From assembly GCF_017357385.1 (NCBI RefSeq), contig NZ_CP071632.1:1369501-1433500 (forward strand): a stretch of 64,000 nt of DNA, in the 5' to 3' direction. Position numbers and translations under genes: made by a program. The DNA comes from Rhizobium sp. NZLR1 (GTDB taxonomy: Bacteria > Pseudomonadota > Alphaproteobacteria > Rhizobiales > Rhizobiaceae). Of this stretch, positions 36,007-44,665 are shown piece by piece. Positions within the stretch are counted from its first letter, which is position 1. Each line of letters begins with the position of its first letter. The notes beneath the pieces were generated by a model. That model ran no database searches. It saw nothing but the letters and a program-made list of their open reading frames with translations, and was not told the origin of the DNA.

Positions 36007-36326
36007 GGTTGAACCGGCGGGATCTCACAAGCACTCCGGGCGGCGTCCGACAGCCTCAGCCATTCCTTCCGATATCCTATGCTGAGAAGATTGAAGGACA
36101 TCATGTCTCTCCTGGCCTCCGAACGGCTCTTGCCGATCATGACATGGTCGGCGTGCACTGGAACGCTCGCAGAGACACGATAGACGGTCCACGAACGGGC
36201 GGATTCGATCCGGCGGTCGTGTTCGATCTCCATGGAGTAGCGGCCGTGCGCACCACATTTGCTTTCCCATGTGCAGACGGCAAAGGCATTCCGTCTTCGT
36301 TCGGCTTCGTCTTCATGGCTGTTCAC
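35997..36326 (-). CDS. Hypothetical protein, third gene of the overlapping operon
   Basis: A 109-aa protein with no recognised domain. It has a basic N-terminus (EDEAERRRNAF) and a C-terminal segment, MMSFNLLSIGYRKEWLRLSD, that looks helical. Its start overlaps the previous stop by 4 nt (ATGA). A 145-aa frame on the opposite strand is judged a shadow because it breaks the tight minus-strand arrangement. Confidence 0.6.
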   Translation of the reverse strand: MNSHEDEAERRRNAFAVCTWESKCGAHGRYSMEIEHDRRIESARSWTVYRVSASVPVHADHVMIGKSRSEARRDMMSFNLLSIGYRKEWLRLSDAARSACEIPPVQPWR

Positions 36327-36652
36327 GATGTCAACCTTTCGTCATTCGGGCCATTGCCAAACGTCCTCTCGATCAGTGTTGCGCCGCTGCCGGCGGGCGA
36401 TAGGTTTACCGGTTCCAGGCTATCTTCCGTCGCGACCCGCTCATGACGTTCATCGTCACTGCGGATGCGGTATTGCAGCACATTTCCTCTCAGAGGCAGC
36501 GTGGCGGTAATGCGGTATGTGTCGGGGAGCTTGGAGGGGACTCCTAAGAACCTGACCTTCAACCGGACAGTCTGCCCCACCTTGAAGATATGTGTTGCTT
36601 CCTCGCGTCGGATTGAGCGTCCATTGCGTTGCGGGATGCGGGTAGCGGTCAT
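36323..36652 (-). CDS. Hypothetical protein, second gene of the overlapping operon
   Basis: A 109-aa protein. The middle (FKVGQTVRLKVRFLGVPSK then YRITATLPLRGNVLQYRIRS) reads as an SH3-like beta barrel. Overlaps its neighbours by 4 nt at both ends. The C-terminal tail is flexible (SPAGSGATLIERTFGNG). No function known. Confidence 0.65.
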   Translation of the reverse strand: MTATRIPQRNGRSIRREEATHIFKVGQTVRLKVRFLGVPSKLPDTYRITATLPLRGNVLQYRIRSDDERHERVATEDSLEPVNLSPAGSGATLIERTFGNGPNDERLTS

Positions 36653-36912
36653 GACGGTTTGTGGTCCTTTTCGAGTGCGCTTTCGAGATCTGACAGGTGG
36701 ATTGGCACCATCTGCTGCGTCGAGCTCTGCCCGGCGATCGCCGGCAGGTGGATAAAGGCGCCGACCCGTCGCCAGGCAAGCCTGGAAACGCTATCGATCA
36801 ATTCCTCATCATAATCGACGCGGTATTCTCCAGCTGGCTGCGCCCCGTCGAAACCGGGCAGGCGGAATGGAGACGAAAAGCGGACGACCGTTTGTGTGGT
36901 GCGACTTGTCAC
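36649..36912 (-). CDS. Hypothetical protein, first gene of the overlapping operon
   Basis: An 87-aa protein from GTG 36912, which follows GGAGG by eight bases; the frame extends upstream to 36996 but without such a site. It contains FRLPGFDGAQPAGEYRVDYD and ELIDSVSRLAWRRVGAFIHL, a short beta-rich pattern with an acidic loop. Unrecognised family. Its stop overlaps the next start by 4 nt. Confidence 0.65.
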   Translation of the reverse strand: MTSRTTQTVVRFSSPFRLPGFDGAQPAGEYRVDYDEELIDSVSRLAWRRVGAFIHLPAIAGQSSTQQMVPIHLSDLESALEKDHKPS

Positions 36913-37421
36913 GGCTGAGGCCTCCGCAGGAATACATCGATGCGTTTCCTGTATCGTTGGGATCCGAACCGGACGACCTCGAGGCTGCCGGTACATCCGC
37001 GGTCAGCGCCGAGCTCATTCCGGATCGGAATAGGCGAAATCAACGCCGGAACGACGTATAGATCGCATCGAGAATTCAGTGGTGATGGCGGGTCGTAGGT
37101 CTCTGACACCGCGAAGCCAAATCGGCCAAATCGACGAGGCCAATCATTGCGCCTCGATTGAGTTTAAATCAAGATAAATTCAGAATTATCTATGAAAAAC
37201 GCTAAATTAACTCTTCGCTCACCCAGATAAATGGAGCGCGATGGCTTGAAAAATTCTATCCATTTCCTGATTATTACAAAATATCCCGTCGGATTGATTT
37301 CATGAATTTTTCAAAAAATTTCCCGCGCGAACATTATTTCTTGGCACTCCTATCAATCGAGTGCCACGAGAGTTATTTATAGGCTGCAGCCGCCATAAGC
37401 GCCGGCAGCAGAAAGATCTCT
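36913..37421. other. Intergenic region upstream of groES and the five-gene operon
   Basis: A 509-bp region between divergent genes. It is markedly AT-rich from 37150 to 37345, unlike its surroundings. It holds the operon's minus-strand promoter on the left and the groES promoter and CIRCE on the right. A CATTAT -10 candidate sits at 37332-37337 with TTTTCA about 17 bp before it. Confidence 0.55.
37341..37367 (+). promoter_or_regulatory. CIRCE element (HrcA operator)
   Basis: TTGGCACTC, nine bases (CTATCAATC), then GAGTGCCAC. This matches the CIRCE consensus TTAGCACTC-N9-GAGTGCTAA with compensating changes in both arms. It lies 54 bp before groES. CIRCE is the binding site of the heat-shock repressor HrcA. 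Confidence 0.9.
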
Positions 37422-37739
37422 ATGAAATTCCGTTCACTTCACGACCGCGTCGTCATTCGACGTGCGGAAGGCGATGTCAAATCCAAGGGCGGGATCATCA
37501 TTCCAGACGCCGCTAAGGAGAAGCCGCAGCAAGGCGAAGTGGTCGCGGTCGGCCCCGGCCTGCGCGACAAAAACGGCAATCTGGTCCCGCTCGACGTTAA
37601 GGTCGGTGATCTCATTCTGTTCGGAAAATGGTCGGGGACGGAGGTCACGATCGATGACGAAACCCTTCTGATCATGAAGGAAACCGACATCATGGGCATT
37701 GTCGAAAAGATCGGAGAGGCCTCTCAAAAAGCCGCCTGA
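37422..37739 (+). CDS. groES: Co-chaperonin GroES (Cpn10)
   Basis: A 105-aa full-length co-chaperonin. It starts [20 protein letters not shown] and contains the mobile loop [20 protein letters not shown] and the GroES roof-to-barrel motif [15 protein letters not shown]. It forms the heptameric lid of GroEL. Behind a CIRCE element. The GroEL gene that follows is truncated, so this GroES would have to work with another GroEL encoded elsewhere, or with the fragment. Confidence 0.95.
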   Translation: MKFRSLHDRVVIRRAEGDVKSKGGIIIPDAAKEKPQQGEVVAVGPGLRDKNGNLVPLDVKVGDLILFGKWSGTEVTIDDETLLIMKETDIMGIVEKIGEASQKAA

Positions 37740-37761
37740 TCGATCGCATTCCGATCCGTAT

Positions 37762-38841
37762 CTCAAGACCGAACTCGACGTCGTTGAGGGCATGCAGTTC
37801 GACCGTGGCTATCTCTCGCCCTATTTCGTGACCAATGCCGAGAAGATGCGCGTGGAGCTGGAGGAGCCCTACATCCTCGTTTACGAGAAGAAACTCGGCA
37901 GCTTGCAGTCGATGCTCCCGATCCTGGAGGCCGTCGTGCAGACCGGCAAACCGCTTCTGCTCATCTCGGAGGACGTCGAAGGCGACGCACTGGCGACGTT
38001 GGTCGTCAACAAGCTGCGCGGCGGGTTGAAGGTCGCGGCCGTCAAGGCGCCAGGCTTCGGCGACCGCCGCAAGGCCATGCTGGAAGACATTGCCGTGCTC
38101 ACGGCCGGCCAGATGATTTCCGAGGATCTAGGCATCAAGCTTGAGAACGTCACGCTCGATATGCTCGGCCGCGCCAAACGCGTGCTGATCGAAAAGGATA
38201 GCACCACGATCATCGACGGTTCCGGCGAGAAAGCGGCCATCCAGGCCCGCATCCAGCAGATCAAGGCGCAGATCGACGAGACCACCTCCGACTACGACAA
38301 GGAAGAACTGCAGGAACGGCTGGCGAAACTCGCCGGTGGCGTTGCGGTCATCCGCGTCGGCGGCGCGACCGAGACGGAGGTCAAGGAAAAGAAGGACCGC
38401 ATCGATGACGCGCTGAACGCCACTCGTGCCGCGGTCGAAGAGGGCATCGTGCCCGGCGGCGGCGTGGCACTGTTGCGCGCGAAGTCGGCGCTAACGGGAC
38501 TGACCGGGGAGAACGCCGACGTGACAGCCGGCATCTCGATCGTGCTCAGGGCGCTCGAGGCCCCGATCCGGCAGATCGCCGACAATGCAGGGTTCGAGGG
38601 CTCGATCGTCGTCGGAAAACTCGCCGGCAGCAATGATTACAATCAGGGCTTCGACGCACAGACGGAGACCTATGTCGATATGATCGAGGCCGGCATCGTC
38701 GATCCCGCCAAGGTCGTGCGTACGGCTCTGCAGGACGCCGGCTCGATTGCAGCACTTCTGATCACCGCCGAGGTGATGATCGCCGACATCCCCGCAAGAG
38801 ACTCTGCCCCTGCAGCCGGAAGTGGCGATATGGGCTATTGA
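37762..38841 (+). pseudogene. groEL: groEL lacking about its first 185 codons
   Basis: The homology begins about 20 bp after the groES stop, at [20 protein letters not shown], which corresponds to about E. coli residue 185. It then runs unbroken through the apical domain, the second half of the intermediate domain and the C-terminal equatorial part, to a GSGDMGY end. Missing are the first equatorial and intermediate segments, with the ATP-site Asp87 and DGTTT motif. The Asp of DDALNAT (E. coli Asp398) remains. No stops or frameshifts. The first in-frame ATG is 37792; a TTG at 37699 inside groES is possible. Either a recent deletion or a retained apical-domain fragment. Confidence 0.85.
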
Positions 38842-38909
38842 GAACACCTGAGCCGTTTGGCCAGGGTGGTCCGACGGTGGAACCCGAACAACAGAGAGGG
38901 AGAATTCCA

Positions 38910-39302
38910 ATGTCCATGCAGAGCAGCAGTAAGACATCGATCACCCAGCGTTTCGACAGTTACCAGCCATCCAAAACGTTACTCGTCTGGGCCTGCGTCG
39001 TCACAGCGATCGCCACGATGATTATCGGCTTCAGCTGGGGAGGTTGGGTCACAGGCGGCACGTCGAGCAAAGCGGCCGCCGCCGCCAGCGACATCGCACG
39101 CGGGGAGCTGGCGTCGGCCATTTGCGTCGAGCGGTTCAATGCGGCGCCGGATGCGAGTGCTAAACGTATCGAGTTCAGGGCGATTACCGAAGGCTACAAG
39201 CAGCGTCAGTTCGTTGAGGCCGGCGGTTGGGCGACCATGCCGGGGCAGACCTCAGCCGACAGCCGAAGTGTCCAAGGCTGCGCCACTGCGCTTGCCGTCT
39301 AA
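38910..39302 (+). CDS. Hypothetical single-span membrane protein
   Basis: A 130-aa protein. The ATG at 38910 follows GGGAG by seven bases. Residues 22-50 (LLVWACVVTAIATMIIGFSW and onward) form one membrane span, followed by a periplasmic domain with two Cys (AICVERF and VQGCATALAV) and YKQRQFVEAGGWATMPG. No domain recognised, but the pattern is like uncharacterised proteins of rhizobia. It lies 68 bp after the groEL fragment on the same strand. Confidence 0.65.
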   Translation: MSMQSSSKTSITQRFDSYQPSKTLLVWACVVTAIATMIIGFSWGGWVTGGTSSKAAAAASDIARGELASAICVERFNAAPDASAKRIEFRAITEGYKQRQFVEAGGWATMPGQTSADSRSVQGCATALAV

Positions 39303-39385
39303 CATCGTTTTTCCAGAGCGCTCCGATATGTGTGCGGAGCGCTGCCACCGTCAAAGCTGGAAATGACCAAAGCTGGAAATGACCA

Positions 39386-39610
39386 ATGATCCGTTTCGTG
39401 AAAAAGAGCGACCCGCAGCCAGCCGCAGAGGACGCCGGCGAGGACTGCTTCGAGAAAGTCCGCGAGGCAGCAGCCGATGGGCATAAGAAAGCAGCCAACG
39501 ATAGCCTCCGTAGCCGGGCGCCGCGGGCGGCGGAAGATGACGACCGGCTTATCGGAAATGGCGTCCTTGAGTCGGCCTCCAGACAGGCGGGATGTGGCCA
39601 ATTTGGATAA
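39386..39610 (+). CDS. Doubtful 74-aa reading frame
   Basis: Begins MIRFVKKSDPQPAAEDAGED and is charged and helical at first, then loses character. A 16-bp tandem duplication (AAAGCTGGAAATGACC) lies just upstream at 39353-39384. The opposite strand carries a 100-aa frame with a hydrophobic segment. I cannot decide which is real; either or neither may be. Confidence 0.3.
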   Translation: MIRFVKKSDPQPAAEDAGEDCFEKVREAAADGHKKAANDSLRSRAPRAAEDDDRLIGNGVLESASRQAGCGQFG

Positions 39611-39643
39611 GCGCCGGCGGTCTTCACGACGCCTGGAGCGACC

Positions 39644-40549
39644 TTACTGCAGCTGCGGCTTCTTGAGAAAGCTGTTGCGGTCGGCGGATTTGATGCGCAG
39701 CCAGGCTTCGCGGCCGTTCCTGAGTATCCGGATCGGAATCTCAGCGCCGGCCGGGCCGCTGCTCCAAACCTTGCGATAGAAGTCGGCCAGACCATCGACC
39801 TCTTCGTCGCGGATCTCCGAGATGATGTCGCCCTGTCGCAGGCCGGCCTTTGCGGCCGGACCGTCTTCGGCAACGCTCATCACCACCACGCCGCCATTGC
39901 TCTCGGCGGAGAATGCGCCGAGCCAGGGCCGCGGCGGCTTGTTGACCCGGCCGCGGTTCAACAGATCGTCGAGGATCGGCGGCAAAAGGTCGATCGGCAC
40001 GACCATGTTGATATCGGCGACCTCGTCGCCCTGGCTCATCTGCAGGCGAAGGGAACCGATGCCGAGAAGCTTGCCGTCCGAACCGATCAGCGCCGCACCG
40101 CCCCATGAGGGATGGGCCGGCGCCGTGAAAATCGCTTCGTCCAGCAGATATTCCCAGTAGCCGGCGAATTCCTGCCGGGCGACGATGTTTGCCTCGACGA
40201 ATTCTCCGATGCCATCGGCAAGCACGACAGGATCGCCGGCCTTGGCGCTTGCCGCGTCGCCGAGATCCACGGCCGGCGCATCAAGGGGCCCAAGCGCCTG
40301 CACCAGGCCGAAGCCGCTTTCCTGATCATAGGCGAGTGCATGCGCGGGAACGACGCGCCCGTCATGGGTGGTCAGCCAGACCTCTTCGGCCTCGGTGATG
40401 AGATAGCCGATGGTCAGCACCAGCCCATTGTCGCGAATGACCACGCCGCTGCCCTCCCGGACAATGCCCAGCGTCTCCGCTGTGAAGGCATCTTCCGGAA
40501 TGGAAGAACGAACGGCCACGACTGACCGCAAAATCGGATCAATATTCAT
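39644..40549 (-). CDS. HtrA/S1C-like protein with PDZ domain, protease residues replaced
   Basis: A 301-aa protein of the trypsin-like/PDZ architecture without signal peptide. Compared with HtrA motifs, the His of TN(N/A)HV is Tyr49 (LTIGYLI), the Asp of TDLAV is Gly79 (ESGFGLV), and GNSGGP is PSWGGA, with Trp149 for the Ser. The PDZ domain is at about 200-290 (GGVVVMSVAEDGPAAKAGL). The start is the ATG at 40549; upstream codons look non-coding. It is probably a cytosolic binding or scaffold protein rather than a protease. The degP product at 57242 has all three residues. Confidence 0.85.
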   Translation of the reverse strand: MNIDPILRSVVAVRSSIPEDAFTAETLGIVREGSGVVIRDNGLVLTIGYLITEAEEVWLTTHDGRVVPAHALAYDQESGFGLVQALGPLDAPAVDLGDAASAKAGDPVVLADGIGEFVEANIVARQEFAGYWEYLLDEAIFTAPAHPSWGGAALIGSDGKLLGIGSLRLQMSQGDEVADINMVVPIDLLPPILDDLLNRGRVNKPPRPWLGAFSAESNGGVVVMSVAEDGPAAKAGLRQGDIISEIRDEEVDGLADFYRKVWSSGPAGAEIPIRILRNGREAWLRIKSADRNSFLKKPQLQ

Positions 40550-40837
40550 GCTTTCATCCCGATGAGGCACCGGCCCGAAAGGATGAAAGCCGGCGCATTT
40601 CACCCTGAATAAGTAAGAAGACGGACGGGTGGCGGCAAGGCTGCAGCGGATGGAATTTCCAAATCGGGGAAACCCAGGGGATGCATTCAATGCGCGATCA
40701 AATACGTTGTAAATGGCCGTTCCGTGCCAAGGTTCGGCACAACCAAACTTGTGGACGCGATATTTTTGATGACAGCGTCACCGTGCAACAATATACGGTC
40801 AATCCTATCAGGAAACAGGCTGACACGGATTTACGAC

Positions 40838-42241
40838 ATGAAAGACTGGCATCCCGATCTCAGCCGCAGCAGCAGCCCTCGTTATATGGCGATCGCCGAT
40901 GTGATCGAAATGGATCTGCGCAGCGGCCATCTGGTGGCCGGCGACCGGCTGCCGCCGCAACGCGAACTCGCCAAGCGGCTGAATGTCGATTTCACGACGG
41001 TGGCGAGAGGTTATGTCGAGGCGCAGAAGCGCGGGCTTGTCGATTCGCATGTCGGCCGCGGCACCTTCGTCACCGGTGGCGCCGATAAGGAGCGCCAAGG
41101 TTTCGCGCCCGGCGCCGCCCCCGATCCGCGCCGCGCATCCGTCGTCGATTTCTCGATGAACATGCCGCCGGAACCGAACGATCCGGAACTGCTCGCCCGC
41201 ATGCGCGAGGGCATGTCGGCGGTGGCCGCCAACCTCATTCCGCTTCTGCGCTATCAGGGTTTTGGCGGCTCCGGCATGGACAAGGATGCCGCCGCCGCCT
41301 GGCTCAGCCGTCGCGGGCTGGTGCCCTCGCAGGAGCGGATATTCGTCACCCCTGGCGCCCATCCGGCCCTGCTGGCGATCTTCGGCCTGCTGGCAAAGCC
41401 GGGTGAAACCGTGCTTTCGGAAATCATTACCTATCCTGGCATGCGATCGATCGCTGCCCAGCTGCGGCTCAATCTGACCGGTCTGCCGATGGACGAGGAC
41501 GGTATCCTGCCGGACGCTTTTGCCGAGGCCTGCGAGAGATTGAAGCCGAAGGCACTCTATCTCAATCCGACGCTGCAGAACCCGACGACGCTGACGATCC
41601 CGGCCAAGCGCCGTGAGGAAATCTCAGCTGTTGCCCGCAAATACCACGTGCCGATCGTCGAAGACGATGCCTACGGCTTCATTCCGCTGCAAGGCCCGGC
41701 GCCCCTCGCGGCAATAGCCCCCGATCTCACCTGGCATATCGGCGGACTGGCGAAATGCATCGGCGCGGGTCTGCGCCTTGCCTATGTCGTGGCGCCGGAT
41801 AGCAAGGCCGTTTGGCCCTTCGTCAGCGCCATGCGCGCCAACAATGTCATGGCCTCGCCGCTGACCGTGGCGCTCGCCACCCGTTGGATCGAGGACGGCA
41901 CCGCCGATACGATCCTGCGTTTCATCCGCGCCGAGGCCGCCGCCCGCCAGCAGATGGTCGCTGCCATCCTGCCGGCCGACAGCTACCGCGCCGATCCGAT
42001 CAGTTTCAATATCTGGCTGCCGCTCTCCAACGGCTGGACCCGCTCCACCTTCGGCAGCCACACCCGCTCCTCCGGCATCGGCGTCGCGGCAAGCGATGTC
42101 TTCACAGTCGAGGGGACGGCACCCGAGGCCGTGCGTGTCTGCCTTGGCGGGCCGATCACCCGGGAGAAGCTGCAGGGCGCGCTGGAGTTCATGGCCCATG
42201 CGCTTGAGGGCCCGCCGGAAATGGCGGCTTCGTTCTTCTGA
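40838..42241 (+). CDS. MocR-like regulator (GntR HTH plus PLP aminotransferase fold)
   Basis: A 467-aa fusion. Residues 1-75 are a GntR winged helix (AGDRLPPQRELAKRLNVDFT) and the rest is a class I aminotransferase fold. The PLP-binding Lys lies in IGGLAKCIGAGLRLAY, and NPTLQNPTT, the PLP-contacting Asn loop, is present. MocR-type regulators use PLP or aldimines as effectors. The start is the ATG at 40838. No target gene is obvious next to it. Confidence 0.87.
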   Translation: MKDWHPDLSRSSSPRYMAIADVIEMDLRSGHLVAGDRLPPQRELAKRLNVDFTTVARGYVEAQKRGLVDSHVGRGTFVTGGADKERQGFAPGAAPDPRRASVVDFSMNMPPEPNDPELLARMREGMSAVAANLIPLLRYQGFGGSGMDKDAAAAWLSRRGLVPSQERIFVTPGAHPALLAIFGLLAKPGETVLSEIITYPGMRSIAAQLRLNLTGLPMDEDGILPDAFAEACERLKPKALYLNPTLQNPTTLTIPAKRREEISAVARKYHVPIVEDDAYGFIPLQGPAPLAAIAPDLTWHIGGLAKCIGAGLRLAYVVAPDSKAVWPFVSAMRANNVMASPLTVALATRWIEDGTADTILRFIRAEAAARQQMVAAILPADSYRADPISFNIWLPLSNGWTRSTFGSHTRSSGIGVAASDVFTVEGTAPEAVRVCLGGPITREKLQGALEFMAHALEGPPEMAASFF

Positions 42242-42333
42242 CGTTCAAGCCTCGTGGCTGACGCCGTCGACGCATCCGAAAGCCGGAAGCGGTCGGGGTA
42301 ATCGGCCGCGCCATGATTCACCCAAGATGAAGC

Positions 42334-42440
42334 CTAATGCATGTCGCCCGGAAGTGTGCAGCGGTTCCGGGATAAGGACATGCATAAAAACAAGAGCTAA
42401 TGCGCATCGCATGAATCTAGTCCAATGCGACGCGCATTAG
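42334..42440. repeat. GCATGTCGCCCGGAA family repeat, copy 3
   Basis: CTAATGCATGTCGCCCGGAA, then TAATGCGCATCGCATGAAT and a facing CCAATGCGACGCGCATTAG. Together with its flanks it accounts for much of the 342-bp gap between the MocR and DUF983 genes. Confidence 0.7.
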
Positions 42441-42583
42441 CCGTCAGCTGCCGCCAGCCGGCGGGACTGTGCGGCATTCTGACGAATTGACTGGTAATGT
42501 CGAGATGATGCAGTTATATTGAATGCATACATTGCTGAGCATTGATTGACTCGATGTTCCGCGCAGAAAAAGGCGATATCATC

Positions 42584-42952
42584 ATGGAGACCGAATACCC
42601 CCCGCTTCCTCCGCTGCAGACCGGCATCAGGGGACGCTGCCCGCGCTGCGGCCAGGGCCATATGTTCAAGGGCTTCCTGACCTTGCAGCCGGAATGCGAG
42701 GCCTGCGGCCTCGATTATTCCTTCGCCGATCCGGCTGATGGTCCGGCTTTTTTCGTCATCTGCTTTGCCTGCATACCGAGCGTGCTGCTCGGCGTCTGGC
42801 TGGAGGTCGCTTTCACGGCGCCGATCTGGGTGCAGCTTCTGGTCACCGGCCCCTTCATGCTCGCCACCTGCATACCGCCGCTGCGGCCGCTGAAGGGCTG
42901 GCTGGTCGCCAGCCAGTATTTCTACAAGGCGGAAGAGGGCAAACTCGCCTGA
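42584..42952 (+). CDS. DUF983 family membrane protein
   Basis: A 122-aa protein. An N-terminal zinc ribbon has CPRCGQGHMFKGFL and CEACGLDY, followed by two membrane segments (FFVICFACIPSVLLGVWLEV and onward). The ATG at 42584 is preferred; the TTG at 42542 and ATG at 42554 are alternatives. Its last 31 bp overlap the convergent LysR gene. Confidence 0.85.
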   Translation: METEYPPLPPLQTGIRGRCPRCGQGHMFKGFLTLQPECEACGLDYSFADPADGPAFFVICFACIPSVLLGVWLEVAFTAPIWVQLLVTGPFMLATCIPPLRPLKGWLVASQYFYKAEEGKLA

Positions 42953-43848
42953 GATCTGTTCAGCGTCGCGCGCAGGCGCGGCGTGGCGAAATTGATGAGC
43001 GCCCGCAATTTCAGCGGCACCAATCCCTGCTGGGGATAGACGAGATGCACCGGTGCCGGCGGCGGTTCGAAATCGACAAGCAGCGGCGTGAGTTGACCGG
43101 CCATCTCAGCGCCTGCGGCCTGGTAGGAAAGTACCCGGGTGATGCCGAGGCCGGCGACCGCCGCATCGACCGCAGCCTCGGCGGTGTTGACGCCAAGCCG
43201 TGAGCGGATCGGCACGATGAGGTCACGTTTTCCCTCGGTGAATGTCCAACTCAGCGTCGAGGCCATGGCCTCGAAGGTGACGCAGTCATGGGCGGTGAGA
43301 TCGCCTGGCTGCTGAGGTGCGACGTGCCGCGTCAGATAATCCGGGCTGGCATAGACCGTCCGGCGGATTGCGCCGAGCCTGGTGGCGATCATGTTGCTGT
43401 CCGGCAGGTTGCCGATACGGAGCGCCACATCGATATGATCCTCGACGAGGTTGGACAGCCGGTCGCCAAGCATCAGCCGCAGATTGATATCGGGGTAGGC
43501 CTTCAGGAAATCCACCACCACAGGCAGGACATGCAGCCGCCCGAAGACGATCGGCGCAGTCATCGTCAACTCGCCCTTCGGTACGCTGTATTCACCGGCC
43601 GCCGCCCGTTCCGCCTCTTCCACCCGATCGAGAATTTCCCGCGCCGCCTCCACATAGGAGCGGCCTGCCTCCGTCAGCGCGACCTTCCTGTTGGTTCTCT
43701 GCAGCAACTGGGCGTTCAGATGTGCTTCCAGTTCGGAAACCTTGCGGCTGACAGTTGCCAGCGGGGACCGCAGATGCCGGGAGGCGGCCGACAGGCTGCC
43801 CTGTTCGACCACGGCAAGAAGCACGGTCATGGCGTCGAGGCGGTCCAT
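42922..43848 (-). CDS. LysR family transcriptional regulator
   Basis: A 308-aa CrgA-like LysR regulator with the N-terminal HTH (LLAVVEQGSLSAASRHLRSP and LATVSRKVSELEAHL). The rest is the effector-binding domain. The ATG at 43848 is the natural start. Divergent from the GST gene, with facing TTCCAT/ATGGAA half sites in the 145-bp gap. It probably controls GST. Confidence 0.87.
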   Translation of the reverse strand: MDRLDAMTVLLAVVEQGSLSAASRHLRSPLATVSRKVSELEAHLNAQLLQRTNRKVALTEAGRSYVEAAREILDRVEEAERAAAGEYSVPKGELTMTAPIVFGRLHVLPVVVDFLKAYPDINLRLMLGDRLSNLVEDHIDVALRIGNLPDSNMIATRLGAIRRTVYASPDYLTRHVAPQQPGDLTAHDCVTFEAMASTLSWTFTEGKRDLIVPIRSRLGVNTAEAAVDAAVAGLGITRVLSYQAAGAEMAGQLTPLLVDFEPPPAPVHLVYPQQGLVPLKLRALINFATPRLRATLNRSQASLPSSAL

Positions 43849-43993
43849 CCTATCCTTCCATAAATTGGGAATATACCTTCCAGAATAGCACTCTACTGCA
43901 CGCAAATGGAAGGCAATAAATTATGCCGCAGATGGTTCGAAGCGGCCATCATCAATCGCGGCCCGTCGATCGCAAAGATCAGAGGAAAACATC

Positions 43994-44605
43994 ATGAAAC
44001 TCTACTACCATCCGCTATCCGGTCATTCGCACCGGGTTCACCTGTTCCTGTCTCTGCTGGGCGTGCCCTATGAACTGGTCGAGCTCGACCTGGCGGCAGG
44101 CGACCACAAAGCGCCGGAGTTTCTGAAGCTCAATCCCTTTGGCCAAGTGCCGGTACTCGACGATAATGGCACGGTCATTGCCGATTCCTCTGCCATCCTC
44201 GTCTATCTCGCGCGCAAATATGGCCGTAACGACTGGCTGCCGGAAGAGGCATTGGCCGCGGCGCGAATACAGAAATGGTTGTCGGTTGCATCAGGCGAAA
44301 TCGCCTACGGGGTGTGCGCTGCTCGCTTGGTGACCGTCTTCGGCGCCGATTTCCGTACTGAGGAGGTGATCACCCGGGCGCACCGCATTCTCGCGCTGAT
44401 CGACGCGGAACTCGCCGACCGCAATTTCCTACTCGGCAACAATCCGGTGATCGCCGACGTCGCGCTCTACAGCTACATCGCCAATGCGCCGGAGGGCAAT
44501 GTCGATCTCTCGGCTTATCCAAACGTCCGCGCCTGGCTCGCGCGCATCGAGGCGTTGCCGGGTTTCGTCGGCTTTCGCAAGACGAAGATCGGCCTTGCCG
44601 CATGA
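43994..44605 (+). CDS. Glutathione S-transferase family protein
   Basis: A 203-aa two-domain GST. The thioredoxin-like N-terminal part starts [20 protein letters not shown] and includes [20 protein letters not shown] (cis-Pro and the glutathione-binding Asp/Ser). The C-terminal helical domain carries [18 protein letters not shown]. The start follows GAGGAAAACATC. It shares its promoter region with the LysR gene. Confidence 0.9.
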   Translation: MKLYYHPLSGHSHRVHLFLSLLGVPYELVELDLAAGDHKAPEFLKLNPFGQVPVLDDNGTVIADSSAILVYLARKYGRNDWLPEEALAAARIQKWLSVASGEIAYGVCAARLVTVFGADFRTEEVITRAHRILALIDAELADRNFLLGNNPVIADVALYSYIANAPEGNVDLSAYPNVRAWLARIEALPGFVGFRKTKIGLAA

Positions 44606-44612
44606 GACGTCG

Positions 44613-44640
44613 CCGGGACGGATCACCGTCCCGGTTTCCC
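44613..44640 (+). terminator. Terminator-like hairpin after the GST gene
   Basis: CCGGGACGG-ATCA-CCGTCCCGG followed by TTTCCC: a perfect nine-pair stem eight bases past the GST stop, with a weak U tract. Some readthrough to the next gene is likely. Confidence 0.6.
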
Positions 44641-44665
44641 AAATGGTGCCCGCAAGGAGGCCGTA

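Noticed and set aside
36009..36446. A 145-codon plus-strand frame
   Set aside because: It crosses two genes of the tightly overlapping minus-strand operon and has no ribosome-binding site or domain.
36867..37061. A 64-codon plus-strand frame at the start of the five-gene operon
   Set aside because: Overlaps the ribosome-binding site and first codons of the minus-strand gene and has no supporting features.
37246..37263. RpoH (sigma-32) promoter CTTGAA...CCATTT upstream of groES
   Set aside because: The spacing between the two boxes is only about nine bases, too short for a sigma-32 promoter.
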